Positions 1 through 6,303 of a DNA stretch of 9,263 nt are shown one piece after another (position 1 is the first letter of the stretch; the number at the start of each line of letters is the position of its first letter). The position numbers and the translations under genes were made by a program. The DNA is taken from positions 1-9,263 of the forward strand of contig JAAYQH010000459.1 of assembly GCA_012519365.1 (NCBI GenBank), in the 5' to 3' direction. The DNA is from Planctomycetota bacterium (GTDB taxonomy: Bacteria; Planctomycetota; Phycisphaerae; Sedimentisphaerales; Anaerohalosphaeraceae). Under the pieces are notes generated by a model. It searched no databases. It was not told the DNA's origin and was given only the letters and a program-made list of their open reading frames with translations.

Positions 1-1323
1 CAGATCCACCGGCCCGCCGACAGCAGCCGGGATCCCGGCGAAGATATTGATAATCGCCCCAGCTGCTGCATCCAAGACGGCCTGGGCGACCAGCGTTGGC
101 ACTGGCGCCATAATCGTAAAATAAGTATAGTTGACAGAGGGGGGATTTTTTGTCGGATTGTAAGGTACATAGCCTGCCTTGTTTTGTTCGGCAAGCGGCC
201 GGGCTATCGCCGACAGCGCGGCCAATCGTTGATCGTCCAGGTCGCCTGCATAGACCGTGATTCCGCAAACGCCCTGGCAGAGATTGCGGACGACGTGCAT
301 CACTCCCATCGGCCCGCCGGCGCCGATGACATTGATCGCCTCATTGGGGCGAATCTCGCCGCTTGCGGGGATTCGTCGCAGGGCGTCGGCAGGATCGCAA
401 CCGGGCGTGCCAATCATTCGGATATTGCCATAGTGAAACCGTCCGACAGCTGTTTCGACTGGGCGGCCGAATTTAAGGCCGCACTGAGCAATGACGAGCA
501 GCCCGTTGTTGGCAATCTTGGGAAACAGCAAAGAGAGCCTCTGCGGATCGGCGCCAAAATACACCACATCATCAAACGTCGACTCCGGCAGAGCCGCAAT
601 GGAATCAACGCGATCGATCGGCATGGTCAGCGGATTGCGTTCGGCCAGGAGGGTAATCGAGCCCGGTGTGCCGAAGCGTTTGAATAATTCAAAGATGCTC
701 TTTTCACTGAACGGGACATCGGCGACAATCAACATCCGCCCGCCGATTTTCAACGCCGTTCGCGAGCGAACGGCATAAGCATCTTCCACACACGCCCACG
801 GCTCAACCAGCGCAATTGCCGAGGCGGACAGCGACTCATCGGCCGGTATCAGAAGCGACCGCCCGTCCGGCGCGGTAATGATACGCTCGTCCATCAAGAC
901 ATACTGCTGCAAGGCGCCTTCAAAGTTGTATCCAAAGGCCGCATTCGAAGAGGCCGTCGGCAGCCAGCGATAATCGGTCTGCACCAAATAGCGTCCGCCC
1001 CGTTTGGCCTGTTTGACCTTCTCGCCCACGGCCACCACACGCACCACCGCCTCATGACCCGGCACGGTGGGCTTGTCATTGGGGACATAACTGGGAATCT
1101 CGTCAAGAACCGACGGGGCAATGCCGGAGACAATCGGCCCTTTTCGGCCGTGGGCGGAAAACTGCTTGAGCAGTTTCAAATCCGAAAAGCACAGTCCCAC
1201 CGCCTCCACTTTGGCAACGACCTGATAAGAGCCCGGACGCGGAACGCTTTTTTGCGTATTGAGAATCAGTTCATCCGGACCGATCAACTGCACGGCTATT
1301 TGCGTTTTGGGTAGTTCAGACAT
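1..1323 (-). CDS. Zinc-type medium-chain dehydrogenase/reductase with two Rossmann-like segments (partial, C-terminus off window)
   Basis: This is a 441-codon open frame with no stop that runs off the left edge. It is a probable NAD(P)-dependent alcohol/polyol dehydrogenase of the MDR superfamily. The GroES-like catalytic domain covers about residues 28-175. Catalytic zinc ligands are visible: Cys45 in GLCFSD, His90-Glu91 in PGHEAVV, and Glu174 in LVEPWAC. The four-cysteine structural zinc loop is absent. The region after residue 190, where a normal MDR keeps its GxGxxG, is Rossmann-like but lacks that motif. A proper dinucleotide motif, NVIGAGGPMG, appears only near residues 331-340, so the protein is longer than the usual 340-380 residues. 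This late motif resembles the sorbose-1-phosphate reductase branch of MDR from memory; the substrate is inferred only. The ATG start has GGAGG at 1336-1340, spaced a rather long 12 nt. It lies 29 nt downstream of the PHP gene and is probably cotranscribed with it. Confidence 0.85.
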   Translation of the reverse strand, partial: MSELPKTQIAVQLIGPDELILNTQKSVPRPGSYQVVAKVEAVGLCFSDLKLLKQFSAHGRKGPIVSGIAPSVLDEIPSYVPNDKPTVPGHEAVVRVVAVGEKVKQAKRGGRYLVQTDYRWLPTASSNAAFGYNFEGALQQYVLMDERIITAPDGRSLLIPADESLSASAIALVEPWACVEDAYAVRSRTALKIGGRMLIVADVPFSEKSIFELFKRFGTPGSITLLAERNPLTMPIDRVDSIAALPESTFDDVVYFGADPQRLSLLFPKIANNGLLVIAQCGLKFGRPVETAVGRFHYGNIRMIGTPGCDPADALRRIPASGEIRPNEAINVIGAGGPMGVMHVVRNLCQGVCGITVYAGDLDDQRLAALSAIARPLAEQNKAGYVPYNPTKNPPSVNYTYFTIMAPVPTLVAQAVLDAAAGAIINIFAGIPAAVGGPVDL

Positions 1324-1352
1324 CGTGTAACTCGGCCTCCTTGTCTTGTCGT

Positions 1353-2675
1353 TTACGCATTAACGGTTTTCAAAATATCATCCGGCGACATGGACGCCTC
1401 AAGCCGCAGCGTGTCGATTTGCTTTGGCTCAACCGCCCTGCCAAATGCTTCAAAGAAACTGTTCTTATCGTCAGCCTGACAGAAACATTTTTTCGCCCAA
1501 GGGCTCAGGTATCCCATTTTCGCCGCACGCTGCAGCACTGTATGAGCATACAGAATATGGGCGCCTTTCAGAAAAACCGGGATCATCGGCTTTAATTCGG
1601 CACTTTCAAAGTCATCGCAGAATTTCTGGCCGAAACTGTTCATCTCGGTACCCACGAGAATCGGCAGCCCGCGTGCGTCAGCCAGGGCGACGACCTGTCG
1701 CAGGTTGGCCAGTTTCTGATCCTCAACACCGGGGGTAAAGTTGCGGTCGGGGATAATATTCAATGCCGCCACCCCCGTGTTCATCGCAATATCCAGCAGC
1801 CGTTCGATCTGTTGTTCGCCCTCGGTCGTGCCGTCCAACCACGCCAACGTCGGAATACCGCCGGCGGCCAGTACAAACTCGTTCATCTGCTGCATCGTCG
1901 CAAACGCCCCGGCATCCGGCGCCACGTAGCCGGGACCGCCCTTTTTCATGGTCTTGGCACGGATGGCATTGAGCAAAGCAGGGCTTTCCGGGAAATCCTG
2001 CGGATGAAGGGAGCAGCCGAGTTTGTCTTTCCAGAAGGCCAACAAGGCCATATCGTCCTTGCATACCACACGTGCCTTGCGAGCATAGGCCAGACACAAA
2101 TGCCGTTCGGTGGGATTGCCGGCCGGGGTTAACGGCAGAACATCCTTCTCGTAATCCAGCCTGACCGGATCGAGATACGCATTGACCCGTTCCATCATTT
2201 CGCGATTGCGGCGCTGGGCGGTTTCTTTGAGCCTGTCGAGAAAGACCTTGCCCGCCCCGGAAAGCGTCCCAAAGGGAACGGCAGATCCCATATGGTAAGC
2301 AATGCCAGGCTCGCCCGGCGAATTGATCACCAGGTCGGAAAACTCAGGCACATAAACCCGCGTCTCAATGCTGGCACATCCCCTCACATTCAGGGCGGCG
2401 GCAGCGTCTAAAAATTCATCTGCACCATCCAGAACATCAAAATCCACGATGCCCGCCGCTGCCAGCCCTTCTTTTTTGGCCAGCCAGGCAAATTTACTAG
2501 GCGAATAGCCATAACAATTAAACGAAAAAAATGTATGCGCATGCAGATTGACTCGCCGTCCGACGGGCTTGACCTTGATGCGTCCGTCCGCAAGACCGGC
2601 AAGAATCTGCTTGAGGGCCGCCTTCCGTTCGGCAAGATTGAAACGATCCAATTGTTGTTCAAGCTGTTCGAGCAA
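1353..2675 (-). CDS. PHP-domain metal-dependent hydrolase-like protein
   Basis: The 440-residue protein starts at TTG 2675. The open frame continues 72 codons upstream, but I chose the TTG because GGAGG sits 6 nt before it, the promoter at 2730-2758 lies inside the upstream stretch, and that stretch (cysteine- and tryptophan-rich) does not look conserved. After a charged, helical N-terminus (residues 1-35), the PHP signature VNLHAHTFFSF gives the metal-binding pair His45/His47. Further candidate metal or active-site residues are Asp78 (IVDFDVLDGADEF), Glu104 (SIETRVY), His128 and His182. The usual C-terminal Asp-x-His of PHP proteins is not evident: the stretch LVGTEMNSFG (about 320-329) occupies the likely position. 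PHP proteins include phosphoesterases such as histidinol phosphatase and polymerase-associated domains. There is no polymerase or other fused domain here, so phosphoester or sugar-phosphate hydrolysis is an inference. The downstream partner is the MDR dehydrogenase; the divergent neighbour is an aldo/keto reductase. Confidence 0.85.
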   Translation of the reverse strand: MLEQLEQQLDRFNLAERKAALKQILAGLADGRIKVKPVGRRVNLHAHTFFSFNCYGYSPSKFAWLAKKEGLAAAGIVDFDVLDGADEFLDAAAALNVRGCASIETRVYVPEFSDLVINSPGEPGIAYHMGSAVPFGTLSGAGKVFLDRLKETAQRRNREMMERVNAYLDPVRLDYEKDVLPLTPAGNPTERHLCLAYARKARVVCKDDMALLAFWKDKLGCSLHPQDFPESPALLNAIRAKTMKKGGPGYVAPDAGAFATMQQMNEFVLAAGGIPTLAWLDGTTEGEQQIERLLDIAMNTGVAALNIIPDRNFTPGVEDQKLANLRQVVALADARGLPILVGTEMNSFGQKFCDDFESAELKPMIPVFLKGAHILYAHTVLQRAAKMGYLSPWAKKCFCQADDKNSFFEAFGRAVEPKQIDTLRLEASMSPDDILKTVNA

Positions 2676-2681
2676 CTGACA

Positions 2682-2686
2682 CCTCC
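2682..2686 (-). promoter_or_regulatory. Shine-Dalgarno site fixing the TTG start of the PHP gene
   Basis: The minus strand reads GGAGG followed by 6 nt and then TTG (2675-2673). It is a near-ideal ribosome binding site and the only good one in front of this reading frame. It argues for the unusual TTG start over the in-frame ATG at 2891. Confidence 0.75.
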
Positions 2687-2729
2687 GAGTCTCTGGGGCT
2701 TTTTCAAAAATCGCCTGCGTAAAGCCGCT

Positions 2730-2758
2730 ATTATGCCAGACAAACAAGCGGATGGCAA
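2730..2758 (-). promoter_or_regulatory. Sigma-70-type promoter for the PHP-MDR operon
   Basis: On the minus strand, -35 TTGCCA (2758-2753), a 17-nt spacer and -10 CATAAT (2735-2730). This predicts a start near 2723 and a 5' leader of about 48 nt before the TTG start codon. Short inverted arms TGCCA/TGGCA (2734-2738 and 2753-2757) overlap both hexamers, possibly by chance. Confidence 0.65.
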
Positions 2759-2789
2759 GAACCCAAACGCCTGCTTGGCAACAAAGCAT

Positions 2790-2829
2790 TGCGAATGTGT
2801 TCGATTGTGTTTGATTGGGTTCAATTGTC
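2790..2829. repeat. Four tandem 10-bp units between divergent promoters (candidate operator)
   Basis: Consecutive decamers are TGCGAATGTG, TTCGATTGTG, TTTGATTGGG and TTCAATTGTC. They share a core close to TTCGATTGNG. The period is one helical turn, so all units face the same side of the DNA. The block lies about 30 bp upstream of the PHP-gene -35 and about 70 bp upstream of the aldo/keto reductase -35, where a shared activator could sit. Its regulatory role is inferred. Since the block is noncoding under the chosen starts, codon periodicity does not explain it. Confidence 0.5.
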
Positions 2830-2899
2830 TTGGTTCTCAGAAGAATCGAAGGCAAATGAACCCGACAAACCTTTAACATACTTTTTGTCAAAACGGCTC

Positions 2900-2928
2900 T
2901 TGAACGGAAAGAGAAGCGTTCTTATAAT
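2900..2928 (+). promoter_or_regulatory. Sigma-70-type promoter for the aldo/keto reductase gene
   Basis: -35 TTGAAC (2900-2905), 17-nt spacer, perfect -10 TATAAT (2923-2928). The predicted start is near 2935, giving a leader of about 22 nt before ATG 2957. The -10 overlaps an alternative in-frame ATG at 2927, which rules that ATG out for this transcript. An inverted repeat GAACG-N10-CGTTC (2902-2921) overlaps the -35 and spacer and could be a repressor site. Confidence 0.75.
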
Positions 2929-2956
2929 GCCAACCCAAAAATCAGGAAAAAAAGCA

Positions 2957-4084
2957 ATGCGCTATAAAACATTTGGCAAATTAGGCTATAACGTCAGTGC
3001 TGTGGGGTTTGGCGGAATGCGGTTTGACACCACACGTACCGACGCCGAAAACGCTGATTTGGTGTTGTATGCGGTGGACAAAGGCATCAATTGGCTGGAT
3101 ACTGCGCCCAACTACTGCGATGACCGCAGCGAAGACATTCTCGGTCGAGCGGTGCGGCAGCTGGGAAGCCGACGCCGTGAGGTCTATCTGTCCAGCAAAG
3201 GACAGCCTCAGGAGTGCGACACCGCCGAAAAGGCCCGCGCCGCCGTAGAAAAATCACTTAAACGGCTCAACACCGACTATCTGGATTTTTATTACGTCTG
3301 GTGCATTCGACGCCTCGAGGAATACGAATCAGCGATGCGTCCCGGCGGCCAGTACGAAGGGCTGATGCGGTGCAAGGAAGAAGGATTGATTCGGCATATC
3401 GCCGTTTCAACCCATTTGCGCGGACCGGATATTCGCACGCTGCTGACAAAAAATGAATTTGAAGGGGTGCTGTTGGGCGTTAATATCCTCAATTTTTTGT
3501 ATCGTTGGGACGGCGTGACGGCCGCCTATAACCAGGGATTGGGTGTGGTGGCGATGAATCCGCTGGCCGGCGGGGTCATCCCCCAAAATGAACAGGCCCT
3601 GGCATTCCTGGCGGAAAACGGCGAAACGCCCACCGAGGCAGCTCTGCGTTTTTGCATCAGCTGTCCGCAGATTACCGTTACTCTGGTCGGTTTTACAACG
3701 CGCGAACATATTGATACCGCCTGTCGGGTGGCCGAGCGTGCCAAACCGCTGACCGAAGCCCATATCGAACGCATTCGCACCCATCTGTCGAAAAATCTGA
3801 ATTCGCTGTGTACAGGATGCGGCTATTGTATGGGGCTGTGTCCGGTCGGCATCCCTGTGGCCGGCTATATGCAATATTATAATGACAAACTGCTGGTCGG
3901 TAAAAATGACGAGCAAATGGTCAAGACGCTGAACATTCAGAAAAAATTCGGCATCCTCGTTGGCGCCCCTTCAGCCGGGCAATGTATCGCCTGCGGCCGT
4001 TGCGAAAAGGCCTGTACGCAACATCTGGATATAATAAGTCGACTTAAAGATATCGCTCGTTGGGAACAGCAATCGGCCAGCTGA
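2957..4084 (+). CDS. Aldo/keto reductase with C-terminal two-cluster [4Fe-4S] ferredoxin domain
   Basis: The 375-residue protein begins MRYKTFGKLGYNVSAVGFGG, a typical family start. The TIM-barrel reductase domain covers about residues 1-275. Of the classical AKR tetrad, Asp48 (WLDTAPNY), Tyr53 and Lys81 (SSKG) are present, but the His expected after LDFYYV is Trp115 (YVWCIRR). The tail (about 280-360) has CTGCGYCMGLCP (Cys285, 288, 291, 295) and CIACGRCEKAC (Cys343, 346, 349, 353), each binding one [4Fe-4S] cluster in ferredoxin-like folds. This matches the iron-sulfur-containing AKR group (COG1453-like) found in anaerobes, whose substrates are mostly unknown. The start was chosen by the promoter position and AGGAA 8 nt upstream; longer in-frame starts lie within or upstream of the promoter. 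No signal peptide is seen, so it is probably cytosolic. It is divergent from the PHP-MDR operon and probably belongs to the same pathway. Confidence 0.9.
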   Translation: MRYKTFGKLGYNVSAVGFGGMRFDTTRTDAENADLVLYAVDKGINWLDTAPNYCDDRSEDILGRAVRQLGSRRREVYLSSKGQPQECDTAEKARAAVEKSLKRLNTDYLDFYYVWCIRRLEEYESAMRPGGQYEGLMRCKEEGLIRHIAVSTHLRGPDIRTLLTKNEFEGVLLGVNILNFLYRWDGVTAAYNQGLGVVAMNPLAGGVIPQNEQALAFLAENGETPTEAALRFCISCPQITVTLVGFTTREHIDTACRVAERAKPLTEAHIERIRTHLSKNLNSLCTGCGYCMGLCPVGIPVAGYMQYYNDKLLVGKNDEQMVKTLNIQKKFGILVGAPSAGQCIACGRCEKACTQHLDIISRLKDIARWEQQSAS

Positions 4085-4119
4085 AAACAAAAATAAAAGC
4101 GGGCGGGTGGACCTAAAAA

Positions 4120-4151
4120 TAGATTATAAGTTATATAGATTATAAGTTATA
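4120..4151. repeat. Perfect 2 x 16-bp A+T-rich tandem repeat upstream of rpsB
   Basis: TAGATTATAAGTTATA occurs at 4120-4135 and again, identically, at 4136-4151. It lies in the 259-nt gap between the aldo/keto reductase and rpsB, about 80-110 bp upstream of the rpsB -35. The minus strand reads TATAAT within each unit, but no suitable -35 is seen for a minus-strand promoter. The role is unknown: a binding site or replication slippage are both possible. The rest of this gap holds a T-rich tract and the rpsB promoter; no RNA gene or convincing terminator was seen. Confidence 0.7.
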
Positions 4152-4232
4152 GCTTGGCTAAAAAAGGTTTGTAATTCGTCGTGAACTGCCACAAAAATGT
4201 CGATTTTTATAGTTTTTTTTGTCGCTTCATTC

Positions 4233-4261
4233 TTGACAATATTTTGCATCTTGGGTATGTT
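4233..4261 (+). promoter_or_regulatory. Sigma-70-type promoter for rpsB with possible UP element
   Basis: Consensus -35 TTGACA (4233-4238), 17-nt spacer, -10 TATGTT (4256-4261). Transcription should begin near 4268, giving a leader of about 76 nt. A/T tracts at 4203-4220 lie where an UP element would bind the alpha subunit, as expected for a highly expressed ribosomal protein gene. The leader contains a small dyad AGAGAGTCTCT (about 4290-4300). Confidence 0.7.
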
Positions 4262-4343
4262 GCACCTCTTCTGACTGTGTAGGTCGGGCAGAGAGTCTCT
4301 ATATAAAAAATAATGAAAATCTGTCAAGTGGAGGTAAGTTTCT

Positions 4344-5231
4344 GTGAATAAGGAACTTGCTCGCGATTTGATCAGCGCGGGCGTACATTTTGGACATGCG
4401 GTCAGCCGTTGGAATCCGAAGATGGAACCGTACATTTTCGGTAAACGCGGCATGATCCACATTATCAATGTCAAGGAAACCTTAAAGGGGTTGCTGATCG
4501 CCAAAAAACTCCTTGAAACCGTGGTTTCCTCGGGAAAAGATGTGGTGTTTGTCGGTACCAAGCGTCAGGCCCAAAAAGCCGTTCGACAGGCAGCGGAAAA
4601 ATGCGGAATGCATTATGTGTCGGAACGCTGGTTGGGCGGCACCCTGACCAACTTCAGGACAATTCGGACCCGTCTGGCCCGCCTGGAAGAGTTGGAAGAG
4701 ATGGAGCGAACCGGGCAACTTGAAATGGAAAGCAAAAAACAAGGCGCTCGCCTTAAACGCGAATTGAATAAGATTCGCGCCAATTTGGATGGTATTCGTC
4801 GAATGAATCGATTGCCGGGGGTAGTGGTCGTCGTCGATGCCAAGAAAGAATATATCGCCCTGCGTGAGGCCCGCAAATTGGGAATTCCGACGGTGGCAAT
4901 CATTGATACCGATTCCGATCCGGATACGGTAGATGTGGCGATACCGGCCAACGACGACTCGATCAAGGCGATTGAGATTTTGCTGGATGAGCTGGCCGCC
5001 TCGGCCGCTGAGGGCAAAACCATGACCAAACCCGAAGATGCCTTCGTGGCCGCCCGACCGGTACGAACCCGATCCCGGCGTCGGGTGTTGGCCACGGCCG
5101 AAGGTCAGACCGTGGTGGACGAATCGGCAGATGAGGCAGAACAGCAGAGCGACAGCGATAATCCCGAGGCAGAGAATCCTGAAAAAACCGACTCCTCGGA
5201 AACGGCTCAGGCTGAAAGCACGGCCCAATAA
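4344..5231 (+). CDS. rpsB: 30S ribosomal protein uS2 with charged C-terminal extension
   Basis: uS2 is a late-assembling protein of the small subunit; it binds near bS1 and helps mRNA docking. The 295-residue product shows family hallmarks: ISAGVHFGHAVSRWNPKM near the N-terminus, FVGTKRQA (69-76), RWLGGTLTNF (95-104), LPGVVVVVDAKKE (157-169) and the IPTVAIIDTDSDPD stretch (181-194). Bacterial uS2 is usually about 240-260 residues. Here the conserved core ends near 225 and is followed by a basic patch (RTRSRRR, 241-247) and then an acidic, low-complexity tail with 13 Asp/Glu between 259 and 295. The GTG start is supported by GGAGG at 4330-4334, 9 nt upstream, and by the family N-terminus. It is followed by tsf, the classic partner, after an unusually structured 158-nt gap. 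Confidence 0.97.
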   Translation: MNKELARDLISAGVHFGHAVSRWNPKMEPYIFGKRGMIHIINVKETLKGLLIAKKLLETVVSSGKDVVFVGTKRQAQKAVRQAAEKCGMHYVSERWLGGTLTNFRTIRTRLARLEELEEMERTGQLEMESKKQGARLKRELNKIRANLDGIRRMNRLPGVVVVVDAKKEYIALREARKLGIPTVAIIDTDSDPDTVDVAIPANDDSIKAIEILLDELAASAAEGKTMTKPEDAFVAARPVRTRSRRRVLATAEGQTVVDESADEAEQQSDSDNPEAENPEKTDSSETAQAESTAQ

Positions 5232-5261
5232 CTGCGTGCATTTCTTTTTTTGATAACTTTT

Positions 5262-5333
5262 CGAAGTCTCTTTGCGGGTTTAGAATTCGGCAGTCGCCCA
5301 AAGCAGCGGCAGCTAACCGGCAAGGAGACTTCG
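5262..5333 (+). other. Long imperfect hairpin in the rpsB-tsf intercistronic region
   Basis: The left arm CGAAGTCTCTTTGC (5262-5275) pairs with GCAAGGAGACTTCG (5320-5333), 14 positions with one C/T-type change that still allows a G-U pair in RNA. Past single-base bulges, the stem continues as GG/CC and TT/AA. A nested GTCGC/GCGGC helix (5293-5297 with 5306-5310) may sit in the loop. Only three T follow the structure, so it is not a standard intrinsic terminator. A T tract (5241-5251) precedes it instead. It could be an RNA-processing site, a stabiliser, or an element setting the rpsB:tsf ratio. Confidence 0.65.
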
Positions 5334-5389
5334 TTTACTATCGGACTGAACAGGAACGAAACTTACAGCATAATCGGGAGTAAAGACCC

Positions 5390-6250
5390 ATGGCGGAAAT
5401 TACAGCAACAGCGGTAGCCAAATTACGCAAAATGAGCGGACAGGGAATGATGGATTGCAAAAAAGCCCTGAGCGAAACAGGCGGTGATCTGGATAAGGCA
5501 ATGGAATTGCTTCGCAAAAAGGGCCTGGCCACACTGGCCAAACGGGACGGACGCGACACCTCCGAAGGACGGGTGGTCTGCAAGATCAGCGAGGACGGCA
5601 AAACCGCCGTGATTGCATCTTTGTGCTGCGAAACAGACTTTGTGGCCAAGAGCGAGGATTTTGTTCAGGCCGCCGATCTGCTGGCCCAGTACGCTTTTAA
5701 GGCGTCCGCCGACAGCGGCGCCGAGGCCCTGCTCGAGACCGAATTGAATGAGCGCAAATTTTCTGATATTTTGACCGATACCGTCAGCAAAACCGGCGAA
5801 AAGGTCGAAATCGGTGATTATTATCGGTACACCCTCAGCGGGACCGGCACCTTCGGCAGTTATGTGCACTTTAACGGCAAGGTCGGAGCTTTGGTAGAAA
5901 TCGAGACCGACAGCGAGGCCATCGCGCAGGCCGTTCGACACGTGGCCAATGAAATTGCCATGCACATTACCGCTATCAATCCGTTGGGGCTGGACAAAGA
6001 CAGCATAGACCCGGCGGTACTGGAAAAAGAACGTGCCATTGCCGCGGAACAAGTCAAAGACAAACCAGCCAACATTGTTGACAAGATTGTTGAGGGAAAA
6101 ATCGGCAAATTCCTCAAAGACAATTGCCTGCTGGAGCAGCCGTTTGTCAAAGACGACAGTATGACCGTCGGACAGGTCCTGGCCAATGCCGCCAAAGCCG
6201 CCGGCGGACAGGCCAAAATAAAACGTTTTGTCAGAGTTGAAATCGGCTAA
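5390..6250 (+). CDS. tsf: Translation elongation factor Ts (EF-Ts)
   Basis: EF-Ts is the guanine-nucleotide exchange factor that releases GDP from EF-Tu in the cytosol. The 286-residue length matches the family (about 283 in E. coli). Domains in order: a UBA-like N-terminal helical module (about 1-46) with the signature LRKMSGQGMMDCKKAL; the core with CCETDFVAK (79-87), whose Thr-Asp-Phe-Val contacts EF-Tu; and a second core and C-terminal module around HVANEIAMHITAINPL. The ATG start is preceded by GGGAG, 9 nt away, and gives the expected MAEITA terminus. The gene lies downstream of rpsB, separated by a hairpin, and is followed 19 nt after its stop by an intrinsic terminator. A promoter overlaps its last codons. 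Confidence 0.97.
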   Translation: MAEITATAVAKLRKMSGQGMMDCKKALSETGGDLDKAMELLRKKGLATLAKRDGRDTSEGRVVCKISEDGKTAVIASLCCETDFVAKSEDFVQAADLLAQYAFKASADSGAEALLETELNERKFSDILTDTVSKTGEKVEIGDYYRYTLSGTGTFGSYVHFNGKVGALVEIETDSEAIAQAVRHVANEIAMHITAINPLGLDKDSIDPAVLEKERAIAAEQVKDKPANIVDKIVEGKIGKFLKDNCLLEQPFVKDDSMTVGQVLANAAKAAGGQAKIKRFVRVEIG

Positions 6251-6264
6251 AGTCGAACTATAAT
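6237..6264 (+). promoter_or_regulatory. Near-consensus promoter overlapping the tsf stop, probable pyrH-frr promoter
   Basis: -35 TTGAAA (6237-6242), 16-nt spacer, perfect -10 TATAAT (6259-6264). It matches consensus at 11 of 12 hexamer positions. The -35 lies in the last tsf codons. The predicted start, near 6271, falls at the base of the terminator hairpin, so the transcript would begin with that hairpin and have a leader of about 120 nt before pyrH. No other convincing promoter is visible between the terminator and pyrH. Confidence 0.65.
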
Positions 6265-6269
6265 AGACA

Positions 6270-6303
6270 GGCATCGGAGACAACCGTTTCCGGTGCCTTT
6301 TTT
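6270..6303 (+). terminator. Intrinsic terminator after tsf / leader hairpin of pyrH
   Basis: GGCATCGGAGA (6270-6280) pairs along all 11 positions with TTTCCGGTGCC (6287-6297), using two G-U pairs and a 6-nt loop, and is followed directly by six T (6298-6303). This is a textbook Rho-independent terminator. Because a promoter fires into it from just upstream, it may also act as an attenuator for pyrH-frr. Confidence 0.88.

Noticed and set aside
184..687. Plus-strand open frame of 167 codons at the left end
   Set aside because: It is antisense to the zinc dehydrogenase, whose zinc ligands and dinucleotide motif are clear on the minus strand.
2676..2891. 72-codon upstream extension of the PHP gene to ATG 2891
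   Set aside because: It contains the promoter and the phased repeats, has no Shine-Dalgarno of note, and ends at a strong GGAGG correctly placed before TTG 2675.
2863..2891. Perfect minus-strand TTGACA (2891-2886) as a second PHP promoter
   Set aside because: No -10-like hexamer is found at 15-19 nt; the 17-nt position reads TTGTCG.
2789..2956. Upstream extension of the aldo/keto reductase, including ATG 2927
   Set aside because: ATG 2927 lies within the -10 box of the promoter. The family N-terminus begins at ATG 2957.
4191..4220. AAAAA...TTTTT stem followed by eight T as a terminator of the aldo/keto reductase gene
   Set aside because: The stem is five A-T pairs with no G-C, too weak for an intrinsic terminator. 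The T tract is more simply part of the A/T-rich DNA upstream of the rpsB promoter.
4313..4351. 12-codon upstream reading frame overlapping the rpsB GTG
   Set aside because: No ribosome binding site precedes its ATG, and its only Shine-Dalgarno neighbour belongs to rpsB. Probably chance.
5346..5374. Possible tsf promoter (CTGAAC, 17 nt, CATAAT)
   Set aside because: The -35 matches consensus at only three positions, and the predicted start would leave a leader too short to include the Shine-Dalgarno.
5423..6283. 286-codon minus-strand open frame opposite tsf
   Set aside because: It mirrors the tsf coding frame. The composition is odd and unlike a protein family, while the plus strand is unmistakably EF-Ts.
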